Shown here piece after piece: positions 35,347 through 44,481 of a DNA stretch of 64,000 nucleotides. Under the pieces are notes generated by a model, which saw nothing but the letters and a program-made list of their open reading frames with translations, made no database searches and was not told the DNA's origin. The number at the start of each line of letters is the position of its first letter. Position 1 is the stretch's first letter. This stretch comes from Chitinophaga qingshengii (GTDB lineage Bacteria > Bacteroidota > Bacteroidia > Chitinophagales > Chitinophagaceae), in assembly GCF_014529935.1 (NCBI RefSeq), contig NZ_JACVFC010000001.1, positions 2,108,001 through 2,172,000 of the forward strand, written 5' to 3'. The translations under genes were made by a program, and so were the position numbers.

Positions 35347-36576
35347 TTATTGAACTAATTCGCCTTTTTTCCACACCATCGCCGGTTTCATTTTACCCTG
35401 GTAATACAGGATATCCCTGAAATCGGCGGTGGGGTATGCTTGCATATCGGCGGCAAAACCAGGCTGCAGCTGACCGGCATCTTTTAATTGCAGTGCCGGT
35501 GCGGCCCTGTAAGTTAAAGCTGCCAATACTTCAGCTGTTGACAGTTTCTCCGCGGCACTCATGACCGCGCCCTGTATCAGGAGATCGCCCATAGGCGCAG
35601 ATCCCGGGTTCCAGTCGCTCGCAATGGCCACCGATGCACCAGCATTCAGCAATCTGCGTGCCGGGGCATAATGCATCCCCAAACCCAGGGAAGCACCTGG
35701 CAGTACTACCGCCACGGTGTCAGACTTGGCCAGCAGCTCAATTTCCTGGTCGCTGCTCGCTTCCAGGTGATCGGCCGACAAAGCGCCGGCAGCTACGGCT
35801 ACCGCTGCGCCGCCCGCGCTGAACTGGTCTGCATGCACCGTAACCGCAAATCCCTGTTGACGGGCTTTTTCCAGGTACCACAGCGCTGCCTTGGCGGAGA
35901 AAGCTGTTTCTTCAATGAAGATATCCACACGGTCTGTCAGTGATGCCGCTTTCAGCATGGGCAACAATTCATCGAGCGCCCATTGCAGGTATTCTTCTTC
36001 CGTACCGGAAAAATCGCGCGGTTTCATGTGTGCCGCCAGGCAGGTAGGTACCAGCGTAGCAGCGGTATGTAAGGATGCCTGCTGAATAGCCCGCAACATT
36101 TTCACTTCACTTTCAAAGTCAAGACCATAGCCGCTTTTCACTTCTATGGTGGTCACCCCTTCCTTCAGGTGGCGGTTGGCCCTGCCCACCGTATTCTCTA
36201 CCAGGGTAACGAGATCGGCTACACGTGTTTTAGTGACCGAATCCCAGATACCGCCACCGGCACGGGCAATCTCCAGGTAACTTTTACCGGCTATACGCAT
36301 CGCATAATCGCGGCTACGGTTACCGTCATAACAGATATGGGTATGGCAATCGATAAAGCCCGGCAGTAATACCATCGGTTTATCAATGAAGGCTACCTCA
36401 CAATCCGGATGTTCCTGTAACAACTCCTTGTAGGGAGCGATGGCCACAATCTTTCCCTGGCTTAACACCACGCCGCCTTTTTCAATAACGGTCAGCTGTT
36501 CATCCTGCAATGTACCTTTCAGCGATAAGCCGCTCAGGGGAAGGATTTGCGAGAAAGGACCGAGTAATATTTTCAT
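35347..36576 (-). CDS. hutI: Imidazolonepropionase
   Basis: HutI opens the ring of 4-imidazolone-5-propionate to give formimidoylglutamate. With the start at 36576 (MKILLGPF) the protein has 409 residues, the usual size; an ATG at 36594 would add six residues. Amidohydrolase features are DCHTHICYDG (metal-binding His pair), KSGYGLDFESEVKML, the metal His in VHADQFS and the catalytic region IASDWNPGSAP. It follows hutU by about 110 nt, a gap filled by an AT-rich inverted repeat, and precedes hutG by 4 nt. Confidence 0.94.
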   Translation of the reverse strand: MKILLGPFSQILPLSGLSLKGTLQDEQLTVIEKGGVVLSQGKIVAIAPYKELLQEHPDCEVAFIDKPMVLLPGFIDCHTHICYDGNRSRDYAMRIAGKSYLEIARAGGGIWDSVTKTRVADLVTLVENTVGRANRHLKEGVTTIEVKSGYGLDFESEVKMLRAIQQASLHTAATLVPTCLAAHMKPRDFSGTEEEYLQWALDELLPMLKAASLTDRVDIFIEETAFSAKAALWYLEKARQQGFAVTVHADQFSAGGAAVAVAAGALSADHLEASSDQEIELLAKSDTVAVVLPGASLGLGMHYAPARRLLNAGASVAIASDWNPGSAPMGDLLIQGAVMSAAEKLSTAEVLAALTYRAAPALQLKDAGQLQPGFAADMQAYPTADFRDILYYQGKMKPAMVWKKGELVQ

Positions 36577-36605
36577 GGTGATTTTATTAATCATGAAATT
36601 TTCGA

Positions 36606-36680
36606 ATTTTTTGATTTACGATTTTGTGGTTTGAATAATGCCAGGCATTCTCCAAATCAAAAAATCGTAAATCAAAAAAT
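36606..36680. repeat. AT-rich inverted repeat between hutU and hutI
   Basis: Perfect 20-bp arms (36606-36625 with 36661-36680) with core TTTGATTTACGATTTT lie between two genes of the same operon, 9 nt past the hutU stop codon. The core is closely related to the arms at 34211 and 56713 and to the unpaired sequence at 40444. Confidence 0.8.
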
Positions 36681-36689
36681 CCCTAAATT

Positions 36690-38372
36690 CTATATGTTTA
36701 TGCCGAATTTCTCTCCGCACTGCTGTGCTATTTCGTAGCCAGCATCCGCATGGCGGAAGATACCCATAGCCGGATCGTTGAACAATACCCGGCTGAGGCA
36801 GGCCGCTGCGCGGTCTGTTCCATCGGCCAGTACGACCATACCGGCATGTTGGGAATAACCCATGCCTACGCCGCCGCCGTGGTGGAAAGATACCCAGGTA
36901 GCGCCACCGCCGGTATTCGCCATCAGGTTGAGCAGCGTCCAGTCGCTTACCGCGTCGGAGCCATCTTTCATGGCTTCTGTTTCCCTGTTGGGAGAAGCAA
37001 CGGAACCGCAATCGAGGTGATCGCGGCCAATTACGATCGGCGCTTTCACTTTACCGGTTCTCACCAGTTCATTAAAGATCAGCCCTGCTTTTTCCCTTTC
37101 ACCCAAACCCAGCCAGCAAATACGGGCCGGCAATCCCTGGAAGGCCACTTTTTCCTGCGCTTGTTTAAGCCAGTTGATCAGGTGGGTGTTTTCCGGGAAA
37201 GCCTCCATCAGTGCGCGGTCGGTGGTATAGATATCTTCCGGATCACCGGAGAGGGCTACCCAGCGGAAGGGACCTTTACCTTCACAGAAAAGCGGACGTA
37301 TATACGCCGGCGTGAAACCGGGGAAATTAAAGGCATTGGGTTCACCGCCTTCCTTCGCAAACTCACGGAGGTTATTGCCATAATCGAAAGTCACCGCGCC
37401 TTTTTGTTGCATCGCCAGCATAAAACCTACGTGGCGGGCCATGCTTTTAAGCGACAGTTCACGGTAACGGGCAGGATCTTTCTTACGCAGTTCCAGTGCG
37501 GCTTCCAGCGTCATGCCATTGGGAACGTAGCCGTTGATCGGATCGTGTGCGGAAGTTTGATCGGTGAGTACATCGGGGATGATATTGTCTTTCAGCAGGC
37601 GTTCCAGCATATCGCCGGCATCGCTCACCAGGCCTATAGACAGCGGCTGCCCTTTCGCCACGGCTTCTTTGGCCCAGGCAACAGCTTCTTCGTAAGAGTA
37701 GGTCATCCGGTCGATGTAGCGGGTATCGATACGTTTCTGTATACGGGTAGGATCGATGTCGGCAGCGAGCATCACGCCGCCGGCCATAGTAGCCGCCAGT
37801 GGCTGGGCGCCACCCATACCGCCGATACCGGCCGTAACAATCAGTTTGCCGGCGAGGTTTCCACCAAAATGCTGACGGCCGCACTCCATAAAGGTTTCGT
37901 AGGTTCCCTGCAGAATGCCTTGCGTGCCGATGTAGATCCAGCTGCCGGCAGTCATCTGACCGTACATCATCAGGCCTTTGGCGCGCAGTTCATTGAAATG
38001 CTCCCAGGTAGCCCATTTGGGCACCAGGTTGCTGTTAGCCAGCATCACGCGGGGCGCTTGCGGGTGGGTACGCACAATACCGACCGGTTTACCGGATTGC
38101 ACCAGCAGTGAATGGTCTTCATCCAGTTCCAGCAGGTTTTTCACAATTTTTTCCAGGGCTTCGCGGTTGCGGGCAGCCTGGCCAATACCGCCATACACCA
38201 CCAGTTCATCGGGGTTTTCGGCTACTTCGGCGTCGAGGTTGTTGAGCAACATACGCAGCGGAGCTTCCGTCTGCCAGGATTTAGCATGCAGCTGTGTGCC
38301 GCGGGGTGCTTTATAGTGCGGGTGTGCCGCGTATTGTTTAATAAAGTCCAAACTGGTCATGGTAGATGCCAT
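36690..38372 (-). CDS. hutU: Urocanate hydratase
   Basis: HutU converts urocanate to imidazolone propionate using tightly bound NAD+. The 560 residues match the family. Recognisable blocks are [10 protein letters not shown] near residue 60, the NAD-binding [15 protein letters not shown] stretch, the [11 protein letters not shown] segment, [17 protein letters not shown] and the C-terminal [18 protein letters not shown] codons at 38372 and 38360 are both possible starts. In either case the gene begins inside the 3' end of hutH (35-nt overlap from 38372), which suggests translational coupling. Confidence 0.96.
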   Translation of the reverse strand: MASTMTSLDFIKQYAAHPHYKAPRGTQLHAKSWQTEAPLRMLLNNLDAEVAENPDELVVYGGIGQAARNREALEKIVKNLLELDEDHSLLVQSGKPVGIVRTHPQAPRVMLANSNLVPKWATWEHFNELRAKGLMMYGQMTAGSWIYIGTQGILQGTYETFMECGRQHFGGNLAGKLIVTAGIGGMGGAQPLAATMAGGVMLAADIDPTRIQKRIDTRYIDRMTYSYEEAVAWAKEAVAKGQPLSIGLVSDAGDMLERLLKDNIIPDVLTDQTSAHDPINGYVPNGMTLEAALELRKKDPARYRELSLKSMARHVGFMLAMQQKGAVTFDYGNNLREFAKEGGEPNAFNFPGFTPAYIRPLFCEGKGPFRWVALSGDPEDIYTTDRALMEAFPENTHLINWLKQAQEKVAFQGLPARICWLGLGEREKAGLIFNELVRTGKVKAPIVIGRDHLDCGSVASPNRETEAMKDGSDAVSDWTLLNLMANTGGGATWVSFHHGGGVGMGYSQHAGMVVLADGTDRAAACLSRVLFNDPAMGIFRHADAGYEIAQQCGEKFGINI

Positions 38373-39906
38373 TTAAAGGTAATTGATGTTGTGCTGCGGC
38401 TTCGTTGGCTACGCGCACAAGAGACTGGTCCGTGATGATTTGGTGTAATGCTTCAATATCATAAGCGAAAATGCGGTCTTTGTGGGCAAAGCTCACTTTC
38501 CCGCGGGTATAACGGTGTACCGCTTCCAGGATGGGGCCGGATTTAAGCGGCCGGCGGAAATCCACGGCCTGGGCAGCATAGAGCAGTTCTATCGCCAGGA
38601 TGTATTCCAGGTTACCGATGACCTGGTTGAGTTTACGGCCGCTGATAGAACCCATGGATACGTGGTCTTCCTGTCCGAGGGAAGTAGGCACGCTATCGGC
38701 GCTGGCAGGGAAACAGAGGGTTTTGTTTTCTGTTACCAGTGCGGCAGTGGTGTATTGCGGGATCATGAAACCGGAGTTGAGGCCGGCATCTTCGATGAGT
38801 AATTTAGGCAGGCCATATCTTCCTTCAATCATCATGTAGCTGCGTCTGTCGGAGATATTTCCCAGTTCCGCCGCCGCTACGGTAGCGTAGTCCAGCGGCA
38901 GTGCCATTGGCTGGCCGTGGAAGTTACCGCCACTGATCGTATCTGTATCGCTGAAGATGATAGGGTTGTCCGTCACCGCATTGAGCTCAATGGTAGTGAG
39001 TTCCAGCAGGTGCAGCCAGGCGGTGCGGGAAGCGCCGTGTACCTGTGGCATACAGCGGAGGGAGTAAGGGTCCTGTACCCGGCCACAGTCCACATGGGAG
39101 GCCATGATTTCGGAGTTGTCCAACATGGTTTTAAGGCGATGCGCCACCAGCTGGTTACCTGCGAAGGGACGGATAGCATGTAAACGCGGATCGAAAGGTT
39201 TGTGGGTACCCATGAGTCCTTCGAGGGAGAGCGCACCGATGATGTCTGCCGCTTCCAGGGCGTTGTACAGGCGTTGCACGGCTTTTACTGCGAAGGAGAG
39301 AATAAACTGGGTACCATTGATCAGCGCCAGTCCTTCTTTAGGGCCCAGTACTACCGGTTGTATGCCTTCCTGTTGTAGTACCGCTTCCATGGTAGTCACC
39401 TGGCCCTTGTACCATACTTTTCCGAGGCCGATCAGCGGCAGGAAAAGGTGCGACAGTGGCGCGAGGTCGCCGGAAGCGCCCACAGAGCCTTTCTCCGGCA
39501 CCAGCGGGGTGACGTTGTTTTCGATATGCCAGATGATACGTTCCAGTGTGGACAGCGCCGCGCCGGAGTATCCCTGGGCCAGTGCATGCACTTTGGTGAT
39601 GAGCATGATACGGGCGATCTCTTCGGGGATGGGATTACCTACGCCTACGCTATGGCTTTGCAGGATATTGTACTGCAGGGCGCGGGTATCTTCTTCCGAA
39701 ATTTTGGTATCGCACAACGGGCCGAAGCCGGTATTGATACCATAAACCGTGGTATGCTGCGATACGATTGTTTGTACGTATCCGTTGCTGGTATTGACTT
39801 TTGCGATAACGTCCGGTGTGAGGACACCTTTCGTTTTGCCGGCGGCAATGTCGAGCACCACGCCTACCGTCAGTTGGTCGATACCGTATTTAAAAATATT
39901 ACTCAT
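38338..39906 (-). CDS. hutH: Histidine ammonia-lyase
   Basis: HutH removes ammonia from L-histidine to form trans-urocanate, the first step of the pathway. The 522 residues contain the self-cyclising Ala144-Ser145-Gly146 triad ([14 protein letters not shown]) that makes the MIO electrophile. Other conserved parts are [39 protein letters not shown] and [10 protein letters not shown]. HutH lies directly downstream of the MarR regulator (19 nt) and overlaps hutU at its 3' end. Confidence 0.97.
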   Translation of the reverse strand: MSNIFKYGIDQLTVGVVLDIAAGKTKGVLTPDVIAKVNTSNGYVQTIVSQHTTVYGINTGFGPLCDTKISEEDTRALQYNILQSHSVGVGNPIPEEIARIMLITKVHALAQGYSGAALSTLERIIWHIENNVTPLVPEKGSVGASGDLAPLSHLFLPLIGLGKVWYKGQVTTMEAVLQQEGIQPVVLGPKEGLALINGTQFILSFAVKAVQRLYNALEAADIIGALSLEGLMGTHKPFDPRLHAIRPFAGNQLVAHRLKTMLDNSEIMASHVDCGRVQDPYSLRCMPQVHGASRTAWLHLLELTTIELNAVTDNPIIFSDTDTISGGNFHGQPMALPLDYATVAAAELGNISDRRSYMMIEGRYGLPKLLIEDAGLNSGFMIPQYTTAALVTENKTLCFPASADSVPTSLGQEDHVSMGSISGRKLNQVIGNLEYILAIELLYAAQAVDFRRPLKSGPILEAVHRYTRGKVSFAHKDRIFAYDIEALHQIITDQSLVRVANEAAAQHQLPLNGIYHDQFGLY

Positions 39907-39925
39907 GGGTAGTTTGATTTATAGA

Positions 39926-40438
39926 TCAGGATTGTCTGGTGTATGATAAATCGTGTTGTTGCAGGGATTTGACTACTCTTTCCGAGAGTGGTTGTTGCTG
40001 AACGGCCTGTTCTACCTGGGCGATAGCTGCCAGCAGTTGCTGGCTTTGTTTATTTTCCGTGACCAGTTCTTCCATCGCTACCGAAATTGCCTGCCAGATG
40101 GGTTGTATCTGTTGCAGCATGTCCGTACCTTTTTTGGTGAATGCCACCAGTTGGCGGCGGCCATCATCTTTACAGGGCGTGGTTTTCAGCAGTCCCTTTT
40201 TACGGAGGTTGGTCACCATCTGGCTGACCGCGGAGTGGGATATTTCCAGTTGTGCCGCGATGTCGATGATGGGCATGGGTTGCTGGTTGGCCAGCAGGTA
40301 AAACACGGGAAACCAGCTGGCATCGAAGGGGATACCGGCTTGTTCATATACCTTGTTGACTTCCATCAGGAAGTATTCGCTGAGGCGGCGCAGGCGGCTG
40401 CCGAAGACAAGGTATCCGAGTGAAGGGTAAAAACTCAT
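39926..40438 (-). CDS. MarR-family regulator, probable hut operon repressor
   Basis: The 170-residue protein has a MarR winged helix: DIAAQLEISHSAVSQMVTNLRKKGLL as the recognition region and the wing CKDDGRRQLVAFTKKG, flanked by dimerisation helices. It is the first gene of the hut operon. Two near-identical palindromes upstream are candidate binding sites. Known hut regulators include the GntR-type HutC and the antiterminator HutP; a MarR-type regulator leading the hut operon suggests a different control in this lineage. The inducer is presumably urocanate or histidine, by inference only. Confidence 0.85.
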   Translation of the reverse strand: MSFYPSLGYLVFGSRLRRLSEYFLMEVNKVYEQAGIPFDASWFPVFYLLANQQPMPIIDIAAQLEISHSAVSQMVTNLRKKGLLKTTPCKDDGRRQLVAFTKKGTDMLQQIQPIWQAISVAMEELVTENKQSQQLLAAIAQVEQAVQQQPLSERVVKSLQQHDLSYTRQS

Positions 40439-40443
40439 ATCGG

Positions 40444-40487
40444 TTTACGGATTTTTTGATTTACGGATTTACGGATTTTAAATCCGT
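40444..40487. repeat. Direct repeats of TTTACGGATTT with terminal palindrome
   Basis: Three copies of TTTACGGATTT-like sequence are arranged head to tail, and the last forms ACGGATTT-T-AAATCCGT (40471-40487). It shares the TTTGATTTACG core with the inverted repeats at 34211 and 36606 but has no second arm. It lies in the 5' leader region of the hut operon. Confidence 0.6.
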
Positions 40488-40509
40488 TTAAACCCCGGCT
40501 GACCTGAGT

Positions 40510-40527
40510 TATATAAGCGCTTATATA
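40510..40527. promoter_or_regulatory. Perfect 18-bp palindrome, candidate MarR operator 1
   Basis: TATATAAGCGCTTATATA is exactly self-complementary and lies 72 nt upstream of the MarR start codon. Size and symmetry fit a MarR dimer site. Confidence 0.65.
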
Positions 40528-40668
40528 TTTATCTTAAAAAAGATGATAAACGGGCGGAGAGCAGCCTAAGGAGGTCATCCGCGGTTATCATCAACATATA
40601 ATCATCAGCATATAGCCATCTTCCTGCAATCATCTTCCCGGAAAAAAATTCGGGTAGAAGCAACAAAT

Positions 40669-40686
40669 TATATAAGCACTTATACA
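40669..40686. promoter_or_regulatory. Second copy of the palindrome, candidate MarR operator 2
   Basis: TATATAAGCACTTATACA matches operator 1 at 16 of 18 positions and lies 159 nt from it (start to start). Recurrence of the motif in one regulatory region supports a real binding site. Confidence 0.6.
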
Positions 40687-40736
40687 ATATTAGGAAAAAA
40701 TTACCAGGCACCAAGGGATTCCGGAAATTTTTCTGA

Positions 40737-40771
40737 CAGATGAGCTCCGGGGGAGTCCTGGAGTTCATCTG
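40737..40771 (-). terminator. Hairpin downstream of the SET-domain gene
   Basis: A 12-bp stem (40737-40748/40760-40771) with one G-U type mismatch lies 17 nt past the stop codon of the leftward SET gene. The T run after it is weak. Confidence 0.55.
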
Positions 40772-40787
40772 ATCAGTTCCGGTATCC

Positions 40788-41201
40788 TTATTTGGATTTC
40801 TCCTGGTTTTCCTTATTACGTTTCATATCAAACCAAACGGGGGAAGTGTCTTCCACATCGCCGTTATAGTTGATAAAGAGTTCCTCTCCCCTTTTGATTT
40901 CGCGGCGGGTGATGATGCTCATGGTTTCGGCATCAAAATCCATTTCGTATTCACAATTGGGATTGTAGTCGTGGTTGTAAATGGAGCAGAACCCGAGCGC
41001 AATGCAGGAGCGGGTTTCCCGAGCGCCCCAGAGGAAAATGTAATTATGGAGTTTGGTGGTATCCACCGTCTCCGTATCGTCGTGAGACAGGACCAGCACA
41101 GGTGAAGTTTCGATCCGGGTACCGGCGGGTATCCTTTCTTTGGTGTACACGCCGCGGCCTCTTCCCTTTGACTTATCGATATACAAGTATGGCTTTATCA
41201 T
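40788..41201 (-). CDS. SET-domain protein (putative protein-lysine methyltransferase)
   Basis: The 137-residue protein is a minimal SET domain. It has the N-terminal GRGVYTKERIPAGTRIE motif that binds S-adenosylmethionine, the pseudoknot element SIYNHDYNPNCEYE (NHxxxPN type) and the C-terminal GEELFINYNGD with the active-site tyrosine. There is no post-SET cysteine cluster. Bacterial SET proteins of this size modify lysines in unknown targets; the neighbourhood offers no clue. The tail is rich in Lys, Glu and Asn. It is divergent from the bestrophin gene. Confidence 0.88.
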   Translation of the reverse strand: MIKPYLYIDKSKGRGRGVYTKERIPAGTRIETSPVLVLSHDDTETVDTTKLHNYIFLWGARETRSCIALGFCSIYNHDYNPNCEYEMDFDAETMSIITRREIKRGEELFINYNGDVEDTSPVWFDMKRNKENQEKSK

Positions 41202-41367
41202 AGCACTTATGAAATAAAAGAAGGCGTAAAGTAAAGTTAAAGCAAGAAGTTATCAAAATCATGTTGAAAAATTTTAGGTTTGCGGCCCGATTAATTTGAT
41301 TATTTGGTTATTTGATTATTGAGAGGCTTCTCTAAATATTCAAATATCAAAATAAAAAAATAGTAAA

Positions 41368-42243
41368 ATGATCAACTACAACCCGAAGGACTGGTTTACC
41401 TTTATTTTCCGTATCCACAAAGCGGATACGGTGCGGAAGCTCTTTCCCATGTTTATTGCTTTAGCCATTTATTCCGCTATTGTAGCCTGGCTGGAGCTGT
41501 CTTACTGGAAACTGTCCGCCAACAGTGAACTCAAAAACATTTCCCTGATGCATGGCTTGCTGGGATTTGTGATTTCCCTGCTACTTGTATTCCGCACCAA
41601 CACTGCCTATGACCGCTGGTGGGAAGGGCGTCGCCTGTGGGGCACGCTGGTCAACAGCAGCCGCAACCTCTCCATCAAACTACAGGCGATGTTACCGGCA
41701 GGTAATACCGAAGCCCGGGCCTTCTTCCGGGTAATGATCCCCAACTATGCCTTTGGCCTGAAAAACCACCTGCGCAGCATTTACAAGTCAGAAGAAATGG
41801 AAGCCCTGCCTGCGGGCCAGGCGCCGCTGGACCTCGACAAGCACATTCCCAACCAGCTGGCTACCCGGATTATGCAAAAGGTGGCAGAACTTAACCGCGA
41901 CGGGCAGTTGACCGGTGAGCAGCTGATTGTGCTCAACAACGAGTTACAGGCCTTTACCGAAGTATGCGGCGCCTGCGAACGGATCAAAACCACCCCTATC
42001 CCTTTCAGTTACAGCGTTTTCATCAAAAAATTCATCTTCTTCTATATCATGACCATGCCCTTTGGCTATGTATTTAGCCTGGGTTACCTGATTATCCCCA
42101 TGGTCGTATTCATCTTTTTTGTACTGGCCAGCCTTGAGCTGATCGCGGAAGAAATTGAGGATCCGTTTGGCCTGGATGCCAACGACCTGCCTACCGATAC
42201 TATTTGCGCTAATATCCGTAAACACGTCGGAGAATTATTATAG
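41368..42243 (+). CDS. Bestrophin-family ion channel (UPF0187)
   Basis: The 291 residues match bacterial bestrophins, pentameric inner-membrane channels. Membrane segments are near residues 25-50 and 60-80 and in the C-terminal half (FIKKFIFFYIMTMPFGYVFSLGYLIIPMVVFIFFVLASLELIAEEI). Family motifs include RTNTAYDRWWEGRRLWG and the C-terminal EEIEDPFGLDANDLPTD. Bacterial members can conduct cations such as sodium rather than chloride. It is 59 nt upstream of mgtE on the same strand, suggesting a joint role in ion balance. Confidence 0.9.
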   Translation: MINYNPKDWFTFIFRIHKADTVRKLFPMFIALAIYSAIVAWLELSYWKLSANSELKNISLMHGLLGFVISLLLVFRTNTAYDRWWEGRRLWGTLVNSSRNLSIKLQAMLPAGNTEARAFFRVMIPNYAFGLKNHLRSIYKSEEMEALPAGQAPLDLDKHIPNQLATRIMQKVAELNRDGQLTGEQLIVLNNELQAFTEVCGACERIKTTPIPFSYSVFIKKFIFFYIMTMPFGYVFSLGYLIIPMVVFIFFVLASLELIAEEIEDPFGLDANDLPTDTICANIRKHVGELL

Positions 42244-42302
42244 TGATAACCCCGGAGGCGTTTTATTTTAACTTATTTTCGCGCATAGAGTCAAATTAGT
42301 AC

Positions 42303-43679
42303 ATGGAAAATGAAGCATTGCTGGAGAAATTTGGCACACTGAAGAAAGAAAAGAACTACCGTGAGCTCTCAGTGTACCTGGATGACCAGTTAATTACGGA
42401 CATAGCGGAGTTGATCCATGATGACCCTGACAATGCAGGCATCATTATCAATCAACTGTCGATCTCCCGGGCGGCAGCGGCTTTCCGTATCCTGGACTTT
42501 CCCCTGCAGGAAGATGTGATCCGGGCGCTGGCCCCTGCCAAGATTGCCGAGTTGATGAACGAACTCCCTGCCGATGACCGTACCGCCTTCCTGGAAGAAC
42601 TGCCCAGCGAAGCGGTAAAAGAGCTGATTAAACTGCTGGACCCCGAAGAACGGCGTATCACCCTTTCCCTGCTGGGCTATCCCGAAAACAGCGTAGGGCG
42701 TATCATGACGCCCGATTATATCGCTGTTCGCGAGGAATGGACCGTAAAACAGGTACTGGACTATATCCGGGAACATGGCAAAGACAGTGAGACCATCGAC
42801 GTGATCTACGTTATTGACGAACGGGGCCATCTGCTGGACGACTTCCGTATCCGTGAATTCCTGCTGGTAGCCCCCGACACCGTGGTACATACCCTGATGG
42901 ACGACCGTTTTGTATCCCTGCATGCCAACGACGACCAGGAAGAAGCCATCCAGGTATTCCGGATGGAAAACCGTGTAGCGCTGCCCGTAGTAGACGACCA
43001 CGGCATCCTGCTGGGTATTGTAACCATCGATGATATGTTGTGGATCGCCAATGAAGAACATACCGAGGATATCCAGAAGATCGGTGGTACCGAAGCCCTG
43101 GACGAACCTTACCTGGATATGCCCCTGCTGAAGCTGGTCAAAAAGCGTGTAGGCTGGCTGGTAGTGCTGTTTATCGGCGAAATGCTGACTGCCACCGCCA
43201 TGGGCTTTTTTGAAAATGAGATTGCCAAAGCCGTTGTACTGGCCCTGTTTGTACCCCTGATCATTTCCAGCGGTGGTAACAGCGGTTCCCAGGCATCAAC
43301 CCTTATCATACAGGCCATGGCCCTGGGTGAAATCACCATCAGCGACTGGTGGCGCGTGATGCGCCGGGAAATCATCTCCGGTCTGCTGCTGGGCAGCGTA
43401 CTGGGATGTATCGGTTTTGTCCGTATCCTGCTGTGGAACGGCCTTTTCCATACCTACGGCGAACACAGCGTACTCATTGGCGCTACCGTAGGCGTTTCCC
43501 TGGTAGGCGTAGTATTATGGGGTACCCTTTCAGGCTCCATGCTGCCGATTATCCTGAAAAAAGCCGGCGCCGACCCCGCTACCTCCTCAGCACCGTTTGT
43601 GGCTACGCTGGTGGATGTAACGGGATTACTGATTTATTTCTCCGTGGCGTTTACGTTTATGCGAGGCATCTTGCTATAG
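42303..43679 (+). CDS. mgtE: Magnesium transporter MgtE
   Basis: MgtE is a dimeric, magnesium-gated Mg2+ channel in the inner membrane. The 458 residues show the three parts: the N domain of helical repeats (to ~130, with PAKIAELMNELPADDRTAFLEELP), a CBS pair (~135-255, starting at GRIMTPDYIAVREEWTVKQ) that senses cytoplasmic Mg2+, and five membrane helices (~285-458). The pore region includes PLIISSGGNSGSQASTLIIQ and the final GADPATSSAPFVATLVDVTG. The stop codon is followed after 4 nt by a nested inverted repeat. Confidence 0.95.
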   Translation: MENEALLEKFGTLKKEKNYRELSVYLDDQLITDIAELIHDDPDNAGIIINQLSISRAAAAFRILDFPLQEDVIRALAPAKIAELMNELPADDRTAFLEELPSEAVKELIKLLDPEERRITLSLLGYPENSVGRIMTPDYIAVREEWTVKQVLDYIREHGKDSETIDVIYVIDERGHLLDDFRIREFLLVAPDTVVHTLMDDRFVSLHANDDQEEAIQVFRMENRVALPVVDDHGILLGIVTIDDMLWIANEEHTEDIQKIGGTEALDEPYLDMPLLKLVKKRVGWLVVLFIGEMLTATAMGFFENEIAKAVVLALFVPLIISSGGNSGSQASTLIIQAMALGEITISDWWRVMRREIISGLLLGSVLGCIGFVRILLWNGLFHTYGEHSVLIGATVGVSLVGVVLWGTLSGSMLPIILKKAGADPATSSAPFVATLVDVTGLLIYFSVAFTFMRGILL

Positions 43680-43683
43680 CTTT

Positions 43684-43839
43684 ACGCAAAGGCGCAAAGC
43701 AGCAAAGAGCACAAAGGTTATTTGAGCGAATATTAAGAAAGCAAAGGAGCGAGGATCAACAGTGATCTTCGCTCCTTTGCTTTCTTAGTTAAACTCAGCA
43801 AAAAATCTTTGCGCTCTTTGCTGCTTTGCGCCTTTGCGT
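43684..43839. repeat. Nested inverted repeat, CGCAAAGGCG family
   Basis: The outer arms are a perfect 27 bp (43684-43710 with 43813-43839), starting ACGCAAAGGCGCAAAGCAGC. The inner arms are 24 bp with one mismatch (43735-43758 with 43763-43786) and enclose four nucleotides. The element fills the gap between the mgtE stop (43679) and the stop of a convergent gene (43844). The two-level architecture is the same as at 11541-11695, while the inner arms differ in sequence. Confidence 0.88.
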
Positions 43840-43843
43840 GAAA

Positions 43844-44380
43844 CTAATAACAATCCTCCGTAAGGCTGGTCCCTGCTGATGTTTTACGGACAATAAACAA
43901 CCAGTTGTATTCATTTTCGTTGATGGTGGTCATATGCGGTTTGGCGCGCAGGCTGTGCAATAGCGGCACCAGCGTGTTGCTGTGGCCAATCACGAGGATA
44001 CGTTTGCCCCAGTCGCCATGACGGGTAATTTCATAAATCAATGATTCGCCGGTAGTATCAGCTTTATAGAAGCAGGTATCCAGGTGTTGTTTGATCCGCA
44101 GGCTATCGGCTGTTTGGATACTGCGGAGATAAGGCGTCAGGTAAATCTTGTCGAGATGGGCATCTTTCAGCCTTTCATACAACAGTTCCGCCCTTTGAAA
44201 ACCCTCGGTAGTGAGGCTTGTATCCGCTCCGCCGGGGTGGCGTTCCGCATGCCGGACCAGGTAGAACTTCCCGGTCAGGAAAGTCGTGTCTTCCGTTACC
44301 GGTACCGGTTCCCGTACCGGCGCCTTGGGCTTGCAGGCAACCAGCATTACAAGGCAGAATATGAAGGACAGTAAACGCAT
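43844..44380 (-). CDS. Histidine-phosphatase-family lipoprotein
   Basis: The start at 44380 gives a 178-residue lipoprotein with signal MRLLSFIFCLVMLVA and lipobox Cys16; a longer frame from 44467 has no signal peptide. The phosphoglycerate-mutase-type domain shows the phospho-acceptor motif LVRHAER (41-47), the PYLRSIQTAD segment and the second catalytic His in VIGHSNTLVP. It resembles SixA-type phosphatases but is exported and lipid-anchored, so its substrate is probably an extracytoplasmic phosphate ester. Divergent from the S9 peptidase gene. Confidence 0.85.
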   Translation of the reverse strand: MRLLSFIFCLVMLVACKPKAPVREPVPVTEDTTFLTGKFYLVRHAERHPGGADTSLTTEGFQRAELLYERLKDAHLDKIYLTPYLRSIQTADSLRIKQHLDTCFYKADTTGESLIYEITRHGDWGKRILVIGHSNTLVPLLHSLRAKPHMTTINENEYNWLFIVRKTSAGTSLTEDCY

Positions 44381-44481
44381 AAGCTGCAGGATAAGGGACA
44401 GCCAACCGGCGTCCATCCAAATTTTGTAGCAATTTATGATTAAACTGTTACATTTATCACCCAACAAAATACTGAACCGCT

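Larger units (their letters stand above)
40439..40787. other. Regulatory region upstream of the hut operon, about 350 nt
   Basis: No gene is supported; a 79-codon leftward frame lacks protein-like composition. The region contains direct repeats of GATTTACG, the palindromes at 40510 and 40669, an imperfect long inverted repeat with GATGATAA at 40541-40548 and TTATCATC at 40584-40591, and the terminator hairpin of the SET gene at its right end. Confidence 0.55.

Noticed and set aside
36750..38111. 453-codon open frame opposite hutU
   Set aside because: Antisense shadow of urocanate hydratase; no start signal and no protein-like composition.
40529..40768. 79-codon leftward open frame upstream of the hut regulator
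   Set aside because: Composition is not protein-like, and it spans the candidate operator and hairpin sequences.
11541..43839. Insertion sequence or MITE origin for the nested hairpins
   Set aside because: No target-site duplication could be identified at either full copy and no transposase is in the window. The origin is left open, so they are annotated only as repeats.
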